Shown here: positions 45,253-54,362 of the stretch, piece by piece
How positions within the stretch are numbered: position 1 is the stretch's first letter
How the letters are laid out: the number at the start of each line of letters is the position of its first letter
From: Aporrectodea caliginosa
Lineage: Eukaryota > Annelida > Clitellata > Crassiclitellata > Lumbricidae
Direction of reading: 5' to 3'
Length of the DNA stretch: 64,000 nt
Assembly: GCA_020284085.1 (NCBI GenBank)
Contig: JACEVL010000673.1
Location: 117,501 to 181,500 of the forward strand
Made by a program: the position numbers and the translations under genes
Notes under the pieces: model-generated
The model's input: the letters and a program-made list of their open reading frames with translations, nothing else
Told to the model about the DNA's origin: nothing
Databases searched by the model: none

Positions 45253-48201
45253 CTAGCGGTAGCGGGCCGGTACGCGTACCGTCCGCTTCGGTCGTCGATC
45301 CAAGGCGTCAACCTGGGAGATGGGAGGCGTCGCGGCTCTCTGGCCAGGCGCGTCAGAGATCGGAGCAGCAGCTCCGCCCGCCTCCTCGAAGTTCTCATCG
45401 TAGCTGGGTCGCAGCTTGTCAACATGCGCGATGAACGGCTTCGAGTTCCGCGTCTTTCGGAGTCGATAGTTCACCGGCCCAGTCTTCTCCATCACGTAGT
45501 AGGGTCCGGTATACATGCGGGCCCATTTCGGACTCCGGCCCTGGTATCGTCGCGGCGTGTAATACCAGACGCGGTCGCCCGGGGCGAACGCGGCTGGTCG
45601 CACCCGGAGGTCGTATTTCTTCTTGCGCCGTTCTGCGGAGACTCGCAAGTGCTCTCTCACCAAGTGGTAGGCGCTCTCCACCCGCTCGGCGAAGTCCTGG
45701 ATGTAGCTGGAGTAGGTACCAGCTCGGTGGTCGTCATCCGGTGGCCTGCCATAGACCAAATCGATAGGAGTCCTGGTCTCCCGTCCGAACATCAAATAAT
45801 TCGGCGTAAAGCCGGTAGCTTCATGCAGGGAAGCCCGGTAGGCGGCGAGGACATGGGGTAGAACCTCGTCCCAATCGCGCTGATGGCTGCTATTTACCTT
45901 CCCCAGCAGGCCCCGTGGAAACCGTTCGGTCAACCTATTCCCATGAGGGAGGAGACTAAATGGACTCGACATAATTACCTCTTCAGTCAACATACTATCC
46001 GACTGTGCCTCGACCGTAACCCTATGCGGCAGCGGTTGTCGTCTTAACGGCTGTCTCACTGGGCGCGCATCTCCCGTCTCAATTCTATGCGTGCTTACCG
46101 ACGTTCTGCCTATGTCCCTGTCGCTCGCGGAAAATACATCGTTATATTTTACAAGCAAAGCGCCTAATCTCTCCCGTATCTCAGGCGGCACTTCTACGGG
46201 CAAATCCGCTAACAATTTATCAGTAGCCGAAGCTTGGCCGACCGCGTCTTTGCGGTTGGTCTCACACAATTCTACCTCTACCGGGTGCAACTCTCCTAAG
46301 GGGCGATCCTTGGACAACCGGACTGGGTCTTCGCTCAAGTTCACCACCCTTACCCGAGCATTTGCGTAGTCACCGACAACTACGCGGGCCAGATGGACCC
46401 CGGGTTGGATTTCCTTAGCCTCCGTCATCCAGGCTGGCGCTACGGTCGTTAAATTACCGTACATGGTCTTGACCGGTACATCCCTCTGGGACTTAGGGGA
46501 AACCAACACCTCCTCGGCGACGATCACGCGCCGGCACCAAATAGATCCATTACCCCTAACCAGGGAAATACGCCTGCGTCCCACAAATAAAGATCCCATA
46601 CCAAAGCCTAAGCGGCAGCGATGTTCTCTCAGCCAGTCCATACCTAACATGGGCTCAGAAATTTGATCAGAAACCAGAAAGGAAGTATGAATATAAAACC
46701 CGTTCGTAATCTTAATGGGCACCCGCACCTCACCCAGGACATTTATATCGGACCCATTAGCAGCCATCAAAACGCGATTGCAAGAGCGAAGTTCTAACCC
46801 GTCGACAGTAGATGAAGGCACCAGGCTGACTTCCGATCCAGTGTCGATCAGGCATAGCTGCGATCGTCCGTTGATCTCACCGCGGATGTAGACTGCGTTG
46901 TTCGTAGCACGGTCCGGCATTCTTGGGCGCGTCGTATGGTTCATCACCACCTGGTCCGGTGGCATCGAAGCATCGGGCTCGGTCGTCGCGGTCTGGCGAT
47001 TCTGGCGATTCTGGTATCGGCGATCTCGTCGGCAGTTACGGGCCATGTGACCGGCTCGTCCGCAGTTGAAGCAGGTCATTTCGCGTCGCTGATTCTCCGG
47101 AGGGCCTGGGCGGTCTCGCTCAGGTCGGATTTCATGACTCGGTTCGTCGGTCGTCGGAGGGCTTCGGCGGAGCACGCGGAATTGTTCGTCCATTCTTTTC
47201 TCCATTTCTTGCTGCCATTTCCGCTGCTCATCTCGCTGGGTATTCAAGAAGCGGTCCATCTGAGCCTGAAGCTGGGCGCTCAGATCGGTTTCTTGCGTCC
47301 CTCGCACTCGGTTCGGCGGTCTGCGGCGATCATCGGCATCGTTCGTCCGTTGATAGGCCTCCAGACGCAGTGCGGTCCGGTATGCCTCGTCCAGGTTCTT
47401 CGGTTCTCGCTCGCGTACTTTGAGCGAGAGCTCCCGGTCTCTCATCGCTTCCAGGAAGGCATCCTTCGCGATGATCTGCGTCGTCTCGTTGGAAGGCACC
47501 GGGTAGGCTAAGACAACCAGTCGTCGGATCTCATGCAGCAGGTCGCTGAGGTTCTCTTCCGGGCGTTGACGGCGGTAGTACAGCTGGGCGCGGAAGGTTT
47601 CTGCCTGGCCTTCCGTCCCGTATCTCTGCCGAAGGCGTTCAACCAATTCTTCGTAACTTACGCTCGGTTGAGCGCCGAAGTCCCAGAGAAGTTGCGTAGC
47701 GGCCTTCTCCAGCGAACATCGCAAGTAGTCGACCCGGTCCGCGGCCGTCCACTTGTTGTGCCTTGCGCAGACCTCGAACTGCACTAGGAATGACTCCAAC
47801 GAGCCCGTCCCATCGAACTTGCCTGGTTTCATCGGCGTCGGGCGGCTTCGCAGCAAGTCACTGACATTTTCTAGCAGATTCGGCGTCGAAGTCCCCAGTT
47901 CGTTCGGTCTTTCAGTCTCTTCGCGGAAATTCGGTTTCAATTTCGTCTTTTCCGTCGTCGATTCGCCCGTCTTTCCTCGGAAGCTCGTTCTCTCCGGCTT
48001 CACGGTCATCTCTTCTTCCCTTTCTTCGCGGAAGCTCGAGCTCACCTGCCCTGGGTCATCGAAGTCGATCTCCGACAACAAGCGGCTTCGGTCCGGTTGC
48101 GTAACCATCGCGGCCATCCGTCTCGCAGCTGGCGTAGAAATCTTGGACGGCAGAGCCGCGTAGGAAACGGTGTCGTCCTCGTCATCGTCTCCCTGGAACA
48201 T
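45253..48201 (-). CDS. Gag-protease-integrase(C-terminal) fusion ORF of the retrotransposon, 982 aa
   Basis: The start is taken as the ATG at 48201 (MFQGDDDEDD), since the longer frame begins inside the primer site and LTR. In order: acidic N-terminus; Gag capsid-like helical region (about 47450-47850, with LRCSLEKAATQLLW); zinc knuckle CFNCGRAGHMARNC at about 47034-47075; aspartic protease with LIDTGSEVSLVP near 46840 and LGMDWLREH near 46630. The frame then passes from the pre-polymerase linker to the end of the integrase core (LTERF, then HQRDWDEVLPHVLAAYRAS) near 45950. It ends with a GPY/F-type module (KWARMYTGPYYVMEK). Reverse transcriptase, RNase H, the integrase zinc finger and most of its core are missing, yet no stop or frameshift is present. 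Protein would be particle-forming and protease-bearing but not self-replicating. Confidence 0.92.
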   Translation of the reverse strand: MFQGDDDEDDTVSYAALPSKISTPAARRMAAMVTQPDRSRLLSEIDFDDPGQVSSSFREEREEEMTVKPERTSFRGKTGESTTEKTKLKPNFREETERPNELGTSTPNLLENVSDLLRSRPTPMKPGKFDGTGSLESFLVQFEVCARHNKWTAADRVDYLRCSLEKAATQLLWDFGAQPSVSYEELVERLRQRYGTEGQAETFRAQLYYRRQRPEENLSDLLHEIRRLVVLAYPVPSNETTQIIAKDAFLEAMRDRELSLKVREREPKNLDEAYRTALRLEAYQRTNDADDRRRPPNRVRGTQETDLSAQLQAQMDRFLNTQRDEQRKWQQEMEKRMDEQFRVLRRSPPTTDEPSHEIRPERDRPGPPENQRREMTCFNCGRAGHMARNCRRDRRYQNRQNRQTATTEPDASMPPDQVVMNHTTRPRMPDRATNNAVYIRGEINGRSQLCLIDTGSEVSLVPSSTVDGLELRSCNRVLMAANGSDINVLGEVRVPIKITNGFYIHTSFLVSDQISEPMLGMDWLREHRCRLGFGMGSLFVGRRRISLVRGNGSIWCRRVIVAEEVLVSPKSQRDVPVKTMYGNLTTVAPAWMTEAKEIQPGVHLARVVVGDYANARVRVVNLSEDPVRLSKDRPLGELHPVEVELCETNRKDAVGQASATDKLLADLPVEVPPEIRERLGALLVKYNDVFSASDRDIGRTSVSTHRIETGDARPVRQPLRRQPLPHRVTVEAQSDSMLTEEVIMSSPFSLLPHGNRLTERFPRGLLGKVNSSHQRDWDEVLPHVLAAYRASLHEATGFTPNYLMFGRETRTPIDLVYGRPPDDDHRAGTYSSYIQDFAERVESAYHLVREHLRVSAERRKKKYDLRVRPAAFAPGDRVWYYTPRRYQGRSPKWARMYTGPYYVMEKTGPVNYRLRKTRNSKPFIAHVDKLRPSYDENFEEAGGAAAPISDAPGQRAATPPISQVDALDRRPKRTVRVPARYR

Positions 48202-48248
48202 CTTCGGTTGACTCAGCGTCGTCGGCGGCAGGAACTCTCCGACAAAAC

Positions 48249-48268
48249 CCCACTGGCTCTGGTACCAA
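48249..48268 (-). other. Primer binding site of the retrotransposon
   Basis: On the minus strand TTGGTACCAGAGCCAGTGG directly follows the 5' LTR end. TGG at its start fits the CCA end of a tRNA. The tRNA is not identified. Confidence 0.7.
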
Positions 48269-49180
48269 TGTAACGTTAAACGGGGTTTCACGTCTCAGGA
48301 TGCGAGTGTAAGGCGCGTGTCGCTCAGGATGGGAGCGTTAGTAAGGCCTCCGTCGTCTATCGAAGGACTTCAGCATCTGCCAGTCGACGAGCTGTAGCGG
48401 TCAATGTCACCCACCGAAGGAATCAAACACCAGAGTTCAATCGACGATCTTTATTCACACCACTTCAGATCCACAACATACAAGACTCACAACAAAGACC
48501 TCTCTACCTCTCTCTACAAGAGCGCCCTCTATATATACCCAGCCGGGGCAGGGGCAGGACTCCAGAACCAAGGCTAGGTTGCCAAGCCTAGCAGGTTGCC
48601 AAGCCTAAGTCGCCAAGCCTAGGGAGTTGCCAAGCCTAGGTTGCCAAGCCTAGAAGTTGCCAAGCCTAGGGGTTGCCAAGCCTATAGTCGCCAAGCCTAG
48701 GAGTTGCCAAGCCTAGGTTGCCAAGCCTAGAAGTTGCCAAGCCTAGGGGTTGCCAAGCCTAGAAGTTGCCAAGCCTATCAGGAACCAAGCCCACGGGTTG
48801 CCAAGCCTAGGGGTTGCCAAGCCTAGAAGTTGCCAAGCCTATGGTCGCCAAGCCCAGGAGTTGCCAAGCCTAAGGTCGCCAAGCCTATCAGGAACCAAGC
48901 CCACGGGTTGCCAAGCCTATGAAGTTGCCAAGCCTACGGGTTGCCAAGCCTAAGGTCGCCAAGCCTATCAGGAACCAAGCCTAGGAGTTGCCAAGCCTAT
49001 GAAGTTGCCAAGCCTATGGAGTTGCCAAGCCTAGGCCAATACACCACGGGCAAAGAACCAAGCCGGCCGCAGCCCAAGGAGGGTGGTCCAAAACGGGGAG
49101 ACCCAGAAAACCGAGGGTGGTCCCAAAAACCGGAGGGTGGACCCAAAAACCGGAGGGTGGTCCCTGGCAAAAACGCCACA
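48269..49180 (-). repeat. 5' LTR (right copy), 912 bp
   Basis: Same architecture and same tandem repeat count as the left LTR. Differences seen: an extra G in GATGGGAGCG, TATATATA for TATACATA, and two C/T changes in the tandem units. Confidence 0.95.
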
Positions 49181-49708
49181 TTATTTGTAGACATATTAGA
49201 TGACATTGTTCCGTTTTTGCTATACCTGTTCAGTAGGTCTCTCTCTCTCTCGCTCTGAAAGTCTTCTTCCTTCTTCCCAGAAGTGGGCCGTTATTTTTCC
49301 CACTCTCAAGAAATCTAACATTGATCCCAGCATTCCTCAAAACTACCGTCCTATTTCTAATATCTCCTTTCTGTCTAAGACCCTGGAGCGTCTTGTCTCT
49401 CTGCAGCTTCTTCCCTACCTTGAGCAGTCGGGCCTTCTTCCGTCCAGGCAGTCTGGCTTTAGAGCTTATCACTCTACTGAAACTGCTCTCTTATTTCTGA
49501 TATCTACTCTGCAATTGATAAATCCCATGTCTTGGCCATCTTTGATGCTTCTTCAGCATTTTGACATGGTAGATAATGACATCCTCTTACGACGTCTTGA
49601 AATCTCCTTTGGTCTCAGTGGACCTCCTCTACACTGGCTTCGCTCCTATCTCACTGATCGCTCTCAAATGACCATTCTTGGTGACTCCAGTGAGTCCAGT
49701 GTTATTTA
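49181..49708 (+). pseudogene. LINE ORF2 polymerase segment (3' part of the interrupted LINE)
   Basis: Resumes as LFVDILDDIVPFLLYLF, then after a frame change PSSQKWAVIFPTLKK, NYRPISNISFLSKTLERLV, RQSGFRAYHSTETALLF and LHWLRSYLTDRSQMTILGDS. These are the first motifs of a CR1/L2-like LINE reverse transcriptase. The catalytic D-D motif is not reached, because the LINE breaks off at about 49706. Confidence 0.85.
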
Positions 49709-49865
49709 AGTAAACTAAAACTAAAAGTAACTTTATCATTAACTGAAAAGTTCCATTTCAGTTAACTGAAATTAAAACGGAAACGGAAAAGTTCTGAAAA
49801 CTGAAACTAAAACTAAACTGAAAAGTACAAAACTAAAACTAAACTTGAAAGTTGAAAACTGAATA
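49706..49865. repeat. AACTAAAACT-type short repeat
   Basis: Repeated AACTAAAACTAAA and ACTGAAA words begin exactly where LINE homology stops, so this may be the end of another inserted element. Confidence 0.6.
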
Positions 49866-50720
49866 CAATTTTTTCTGTGTGGCAAATACGCCGAGTGATA
49901 GACATGTCCGAACAGCGTAAAGCTTCGTCGTTGAAACGAGACAGCGCCTCGTTCACCACGGACCCTTCATCTTCCGTCCACAAGAAAACCAGGAGTAGAC
50001 GACCGCCAACGTGCGCAACACAACGACTGCAGATGACAACTCGTTTAAACAAAATCGTATACTTAACCGAGAAACTAAAAAATTCGTTCAAATTATCAGA
50101 AATTCGCACAGAAACTACGCTTTTTCTTTCCAAAATGGTGACCAACATATTAAACTCTCAACAAAGACACTGGAAACCATGGAGACGCGATGACGTCATC
50201 AGAACTGAAATGACGTCATAGTTGATATATTTAAAACCCGTTAAATCTTTACCACGGGTCAACTAATTTATAAATGCCGATAGCAGCGCTTATTAAAATA
50301 ATAAAATAGTGGTAGGCCTATAGCGGTAATATTTTAGGGCTGAAATGTCGAATAATATTCGATAGATTATTTTTTATGTTCTCGCTTTACGACTTTGGTT
50401 AAACTTAAACTTAATTAGCTAGGCATAGCCTATTATTATAAGAAGTGAAGTTATTAAGTAAGTATGTTCTTTGTTTGCGATCGAAAGCTGTTTCGCGGGA
50501 CCGCTTTTGAAGTTTACTAATTTGAATAGCGCCATAATGTATCAGCAAAACGTTTACATGGTAGCACAGTATAAAATAATTTATACTGTGATGGTAGTCT
50601 GTATCAATTATATGTGTGTAGCCTATGCATTATGTATGTATGTATGTATGTATGTAGGCCTGTATGTATGTATGTATAACTATATATACATACATAATCT
50701 ATAATGTGCATCCCTTTTGG
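49866..50720. other. Unrecognised sequence with one 114-codon ORF
   Basis: The plus ORF 49877-50221 (MSEQRKASSLKRDSASFTTD and following) is basic and Ser/Thr-rich, with no motif I know. It may belong to the element starting at 49706. A (GTAT)n run lies at 50633-50680 and a TAGGCCTA octamer at 50313. Confidence 0.3.
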
Positions 50721-50721
50721 A

Positions 50722-51031
50722 CAGGGCCGGATTAACGTATAAGCCAAATAAGCCATGGCTTAGGGCCCCACAATGTTTTGAGGGCCCCCAACTATCAGGA
50801 AATCTAAAATCAGATTGTACCAAGGTCCTAATTGAGAAACTTACAATGGTAAATGCTTGTTATTATTTAGCCAATATTTCATTAGAAACAATCGCTTATG
50901 TACGGATCGAACTTTGTGTTCAAAGACACGTATTTAATACTATTTATGCATGGCTTAATTTGGGATTAGGGCCCCGGATGTCTTAACCCGGCTCTTGGCT
51001 TAGGGCCCCCGAAAGTCTTAATCCGGCCCTG
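50722..51031. mobile_element. Non-autonomous hAT element, 310 bp
   Basis: Ends CAGGGCCGGATTAA and TTAATCCGGCCCTG are exact inverted repeats. The flanks CTTTTGGA and CTTTTGGG match at 7 of 8. TTAGGGCCCC words occur near both ends. Confidence 0.92.
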
Positions 51032-51039
51032 CTTTTGGG

Positions 51040-51724
51040 CCTCTGTGTAGCCAGTAGCCTACATGTCAAACCGTTGCCTTATTGGTTCATTGTTCGTTTT
51101 CTCTTCTGATGGTTACAAAAATAAATGATTGATTGATTGACCTACGTGCGCTCTATACATATCCATATAGGCCTACGAACGATCCAATCACTTCCTTCAA
51201 CCCGTTCCTCTTCCACCCAACACTGCTCCTCCCCTCCATCACCTCATCACTAAAATTTGCAAAACACTCCATAGCTAGGCCTAGGCTATAGCTGTTCTGT
51301 CTCTCTGTATACAATTAATTCCTCCAGTGTTACGGCAAATATAATAATTATCTGATCCATCCTACGAACTCACCAAAACCGCACCTCTTGCAGGTCTTTC
51401 ACTCAAAACTTAAAACACTGCTCTTTGACAGATCCTGTTTCGATTCCTCCCCTTCCTCTTACCTCTCTCGCCGTTTCTAAACACCATTCACCTTAGTTAG
51501 CCATCTGACTGTCGGCCTGCCTAACCCCTTTGGATAATGAATTGATCGGGTAAAATCCTTCACCACCCCTAGCCCGTTTGATTCCCGCGACTTCATTTTT
51601 TGGGCACTGTAGAAATCTCGAGATTACGATTACAATTGTAGGCCTAATTCTAATTCTTATTAACACTTCAACTCATAAGAGATGCTAAATTCCGACCTGG
51701 CAATGTTTAATGTACTCGGATTTT
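51040..51724. other. Repeat remnants, no gene
   Basis: CTCAAAACTTAAAACACTGC near 51400 reads like a LINE C-terminus (LKTLLFDRSCF). 51530-51600 is a partial copy of repeat family E. Three TAGGCCTA octamers occur at 51168, 51276 and 51639. Confidence 0.4.
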
Positions 51725-52215
51725 ATATAGCATCGTATGGCCTCGACCCTGCTCATTTTTCAATGAATTGATCGGGGGAGATCCTTCACCACCGCTGCCA
51801 CTTTGAATGGACGCCACGCCATTCCCGTTCAAGGACCGTGCTAGCCCGAGATTTAAATCTCCAAAACTATGCCAGCATCGGGAAGCGATCCGCATGCTCT
51901 CTTTCATAGAGGCGCATGTTAGACACATTACCAATGTGGCTAACTGGGCCAGTGTAGAGGCAATTAAGGCTGCCAGGTCGAAACACCTCTTCAGTTCATA
52001 CCTATCTCCACTCACTCCCTTTCTTTATACCCTCCTCAACTGTTTCCCGTGGCACAACGTCTGACAAATAGGAAACTCTGCTCTGTTCTTCTCTAGCCAT
52101 AAGACTGTCCTGTTTGACAAGGGTTGGGCTGAGGCGCTTCTGAGTAGACTCTCTTGAAGGGGTTTTATATAAAACTGCTGTAATAATAATAGTAATAATA
52201 ATAAATAATAATAAT
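51725..52215 (+). repeat. Repeat family E copy followed by retroposon tail and (AAT)n
   Basis: GACCCTGCTCATTTTT and GGACCGTGCTAGC match 23705-23840. The 3' end has GAGGCGCTTCTGAGTAGACT and TATATAAAACTGC, a variant of the shared tail, then (TAA)n. Confidence 0.65.
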
Positions 52216-53140
52216 AATAATAATAATTCCCCTGACACATGAGAACCACTTAACAGATCTAAAATGGCACAACTCAAACGAGAACACGTTTTCAGCCGCT
52301 CCACACAAAACAGCTTGGTTTTCTTGGACATCACAGCTCAAATTATAGAAAAACATCGGTCCAGAGGCTTCAATGCATACAATACTGTTCTTAAGACAGA
52401 CAGAAGCAAATACTTTTGACAGAAAAGCTTCACAATAAATGAATGAGTTTTGCAACGGACACTAAAGTATTGATACACACATCAACTGGCAAAAAACAAA
52501 ATACAGATGACAAGCAGTAAGATTTGAAAGTATTGGAGTTTCAGTTTTGTTGCTTTACATACAATTCATTTGTTGCCATCAACAGTCAAGTGTGAAGGGG
52601 TTTAGATTAATGACAGGCATTTTCACACATCAAGGTCTATTTCAACACAAAAATATTAAACTTAAGACTAATTTACAAGGCCATAAGACATCTATTGCAA
52701 GCTATCTTGTGCTCTCGTATTAACATATTAATCTAGCCAGATAACAGAGGGACCATATCACACAAATGACACTATTTATTTAGGAATTTCTTACAGCACC
52801 ATTCTAAGAACTTTCACAATCAGTGTTTGATTTGCTTAATATCTTTTGATCCATTTGCCTATTAATTGCAAGGCAAATGCTAACAGAGTGGAGTTGAAGT
52901 ACCGTACAAAGTGGAGCTGAAGTACAAAGTGGAACTGAAGTACAAAGTGGCATTGAAGTAAGTGGAGCAGAAGTACAAAGCGGAGTTGAAGTGTACTTGC
53001 CGTGTGCAAAGCAGTTACCACTTAGATGAGGAAGAAACAACAAAGGGATTAGTGGCCCAGTGCCTCAAAGTGCCATATGATTCCATGCCTTAGATTCACA
53101 TTTTGGTGTGACCGCTACAAATTTAATTAATAATAATAAT
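52216..53140. other. Region downstream of LCMT1 with 18-bp minisatellite
   Basis: 52885-53000 is a minisatellite of AAGTGGAGCTGAAGTACA units. AATAAATAG on the minus strand near 52775 could be an LCMT1 polyadenylation signal, but the transcript end cannot be read from sequence alone. Confidence 0.4.
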
Positions 53141-53276
53141 GATGATGACGAACAATATTTACATTTGCAACCCATCTCAGTGTGTTCAAAAATCATATAC
53201 AGCTATATTTGTGCCTCAAAGCACAGACATGTCTAATTCAAAGTTGTTCATAGTTCACGGAGCATATGCAGTACTT

Positions 53277-53621
53277 CAGGGGTGGCCAACCTTTTTTGGC
53301 CTACGGGCCACTATGATTGTTGGTAAGTACGCGGCGGGCCGCAAAATGTTTGTCCTCACTGCCTCGAAAGAAATGCATATGTTTATTTCATATTTTACTA
53401 GATGTATAAAATCAAGTATGACTACATTAGGTCACTAGAACTTACAACACTAAATATTTTAGTGTTGTAGACATCATTCTTAATAATGCAGTATTGTAGT
53501 AGTCGGACAAGTAAGTAGGTGCGAAATGAGAAAAAAAATTATTTGAAAGGGGTTGTGCGGGCCGCCAATCAGCCGCCCGCGGGCCGCATTTGGCCCGCGG
53601 GCCGCGGGTTGGCCATCCCTG
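53277..53621. mobile_element. Non-autonomous hAT element, 345 bp
   Basis: Ends CAGGGGTGGCCAACC and GGTTGGCCATCCCTG, of the type widespread among hAT elements. Perfect 8-bp duplication CAGTACTT (53269-53276 and 53622-53629). GC-rich GGGCCGC repeats lie at the right end. Confidence 0.95.
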
Positions 53622-53629
53622 CAGTACTT

Positions 53630-54178
53630 GAAGTGAGAAGCGTACAGGTTTTTTGCAAATTACAGTAACCAGGTGTTTATAGTAATTTTTAAATATTTAC
53701 TTTAAACAAATATATCTGTTTTCTAATTTTACATTATTATTAATGAGTAACTTCTATCATACCAGTGTCTATTGCACAAGGCATACACCAATTGAACACC
53801 AAAACCATGCCATAATCACGCAATGTTTAGATATTAGTCGGCCAAGACAGAGAGGCCAACTAGGGGAAAAGTAATTTCAAAAAGGTAGGTCATAACTTCA
53901 GAACAAAGTGACATCTATAGCAGAACAGACAGAGACAGGGACAGAGCTAAACATTTAGCGTTTGCAATTTCCTTTAAACAATTTCTGTATCACGTGTTTT
54001 ACAGAAACCTTACAATCTATCAATCTGTAGCAAAAGTTCAGCTGTTTCAGGAAATGGAATTGGTAAAAAGACAAGTAAACTCATTTTCACAAAATACAAT
54101 ACCTCAAAAGGTACCCAGACATTTCTTAACAATCCAATCTCCCACCACACCCTTTTCCCAAACGATACATAAATTAAG
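53630..54178. other. LCMT1 3' flank or UTR
   Basis: AT-rich, no other gene. The 62- and 61-codon ORFs at 53994-54195 are by-products. Confidence 0.4.
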
Positions 54179-54362
54179 CTAGTGGTTCTGGGCACCCCGC
54201 TGAACTGGGGCGCTCCTCTGACCCAGCGTGGCTGTCTTCAGGGAGATGTGCTTCAGCCCAAAGCCAGCCGTAGCCGTGTCCTTGAAGGCCCAGACAATGC
54301 AGTAATGCTCACAGAGTTGCTTCAACATCTCCATGTCATCGAGAAACTCCAGCTTCTCAATT
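54179..54362 (-). CDS. LCMT1: LCMT1 exon 6 (last coding)
   Basis: The acceptor TCATTCTGTGATAG precedes 54362. It encodes IEKLEFLDDMEMLKQLCEHY and a C-terminal extension ending QRGAQNH before the stop. Confidence 0.9.

Larger units (their letters stand above)
43692..49180 (-). mobile_element. Ty3/gypsy LTR retrotransposon, deletion derivative, 5.49 kb
   Basis: Two LTRs of 911 and 912 bp start TG and end CA and are flanked by TTAT (43688-43691 and 49181-49184). On the minus strand the 5' LTR (48269-49180) is followed by TGGTACCAGAGCCAGTGG, which has the form of a tRNA primer site. The 3' LTR is preceded by a purine tract (complement of 44603-44615). The internal ORF has Gag, zinc knuckle, protease and integrase C-terminus but no reverse transcriptase or RNase H, so it cannot copy itself without help. 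Only about four LTR differences were seen by eye, indicating a recent insertion. Confidence 0.95.

Noticed and set aside
43692..49180. Intact autonomous gypsy element
   Set aside because: Reverse transcriptase, RNase H and most of integrase are absent, so only a deletion derivative can be claimed.
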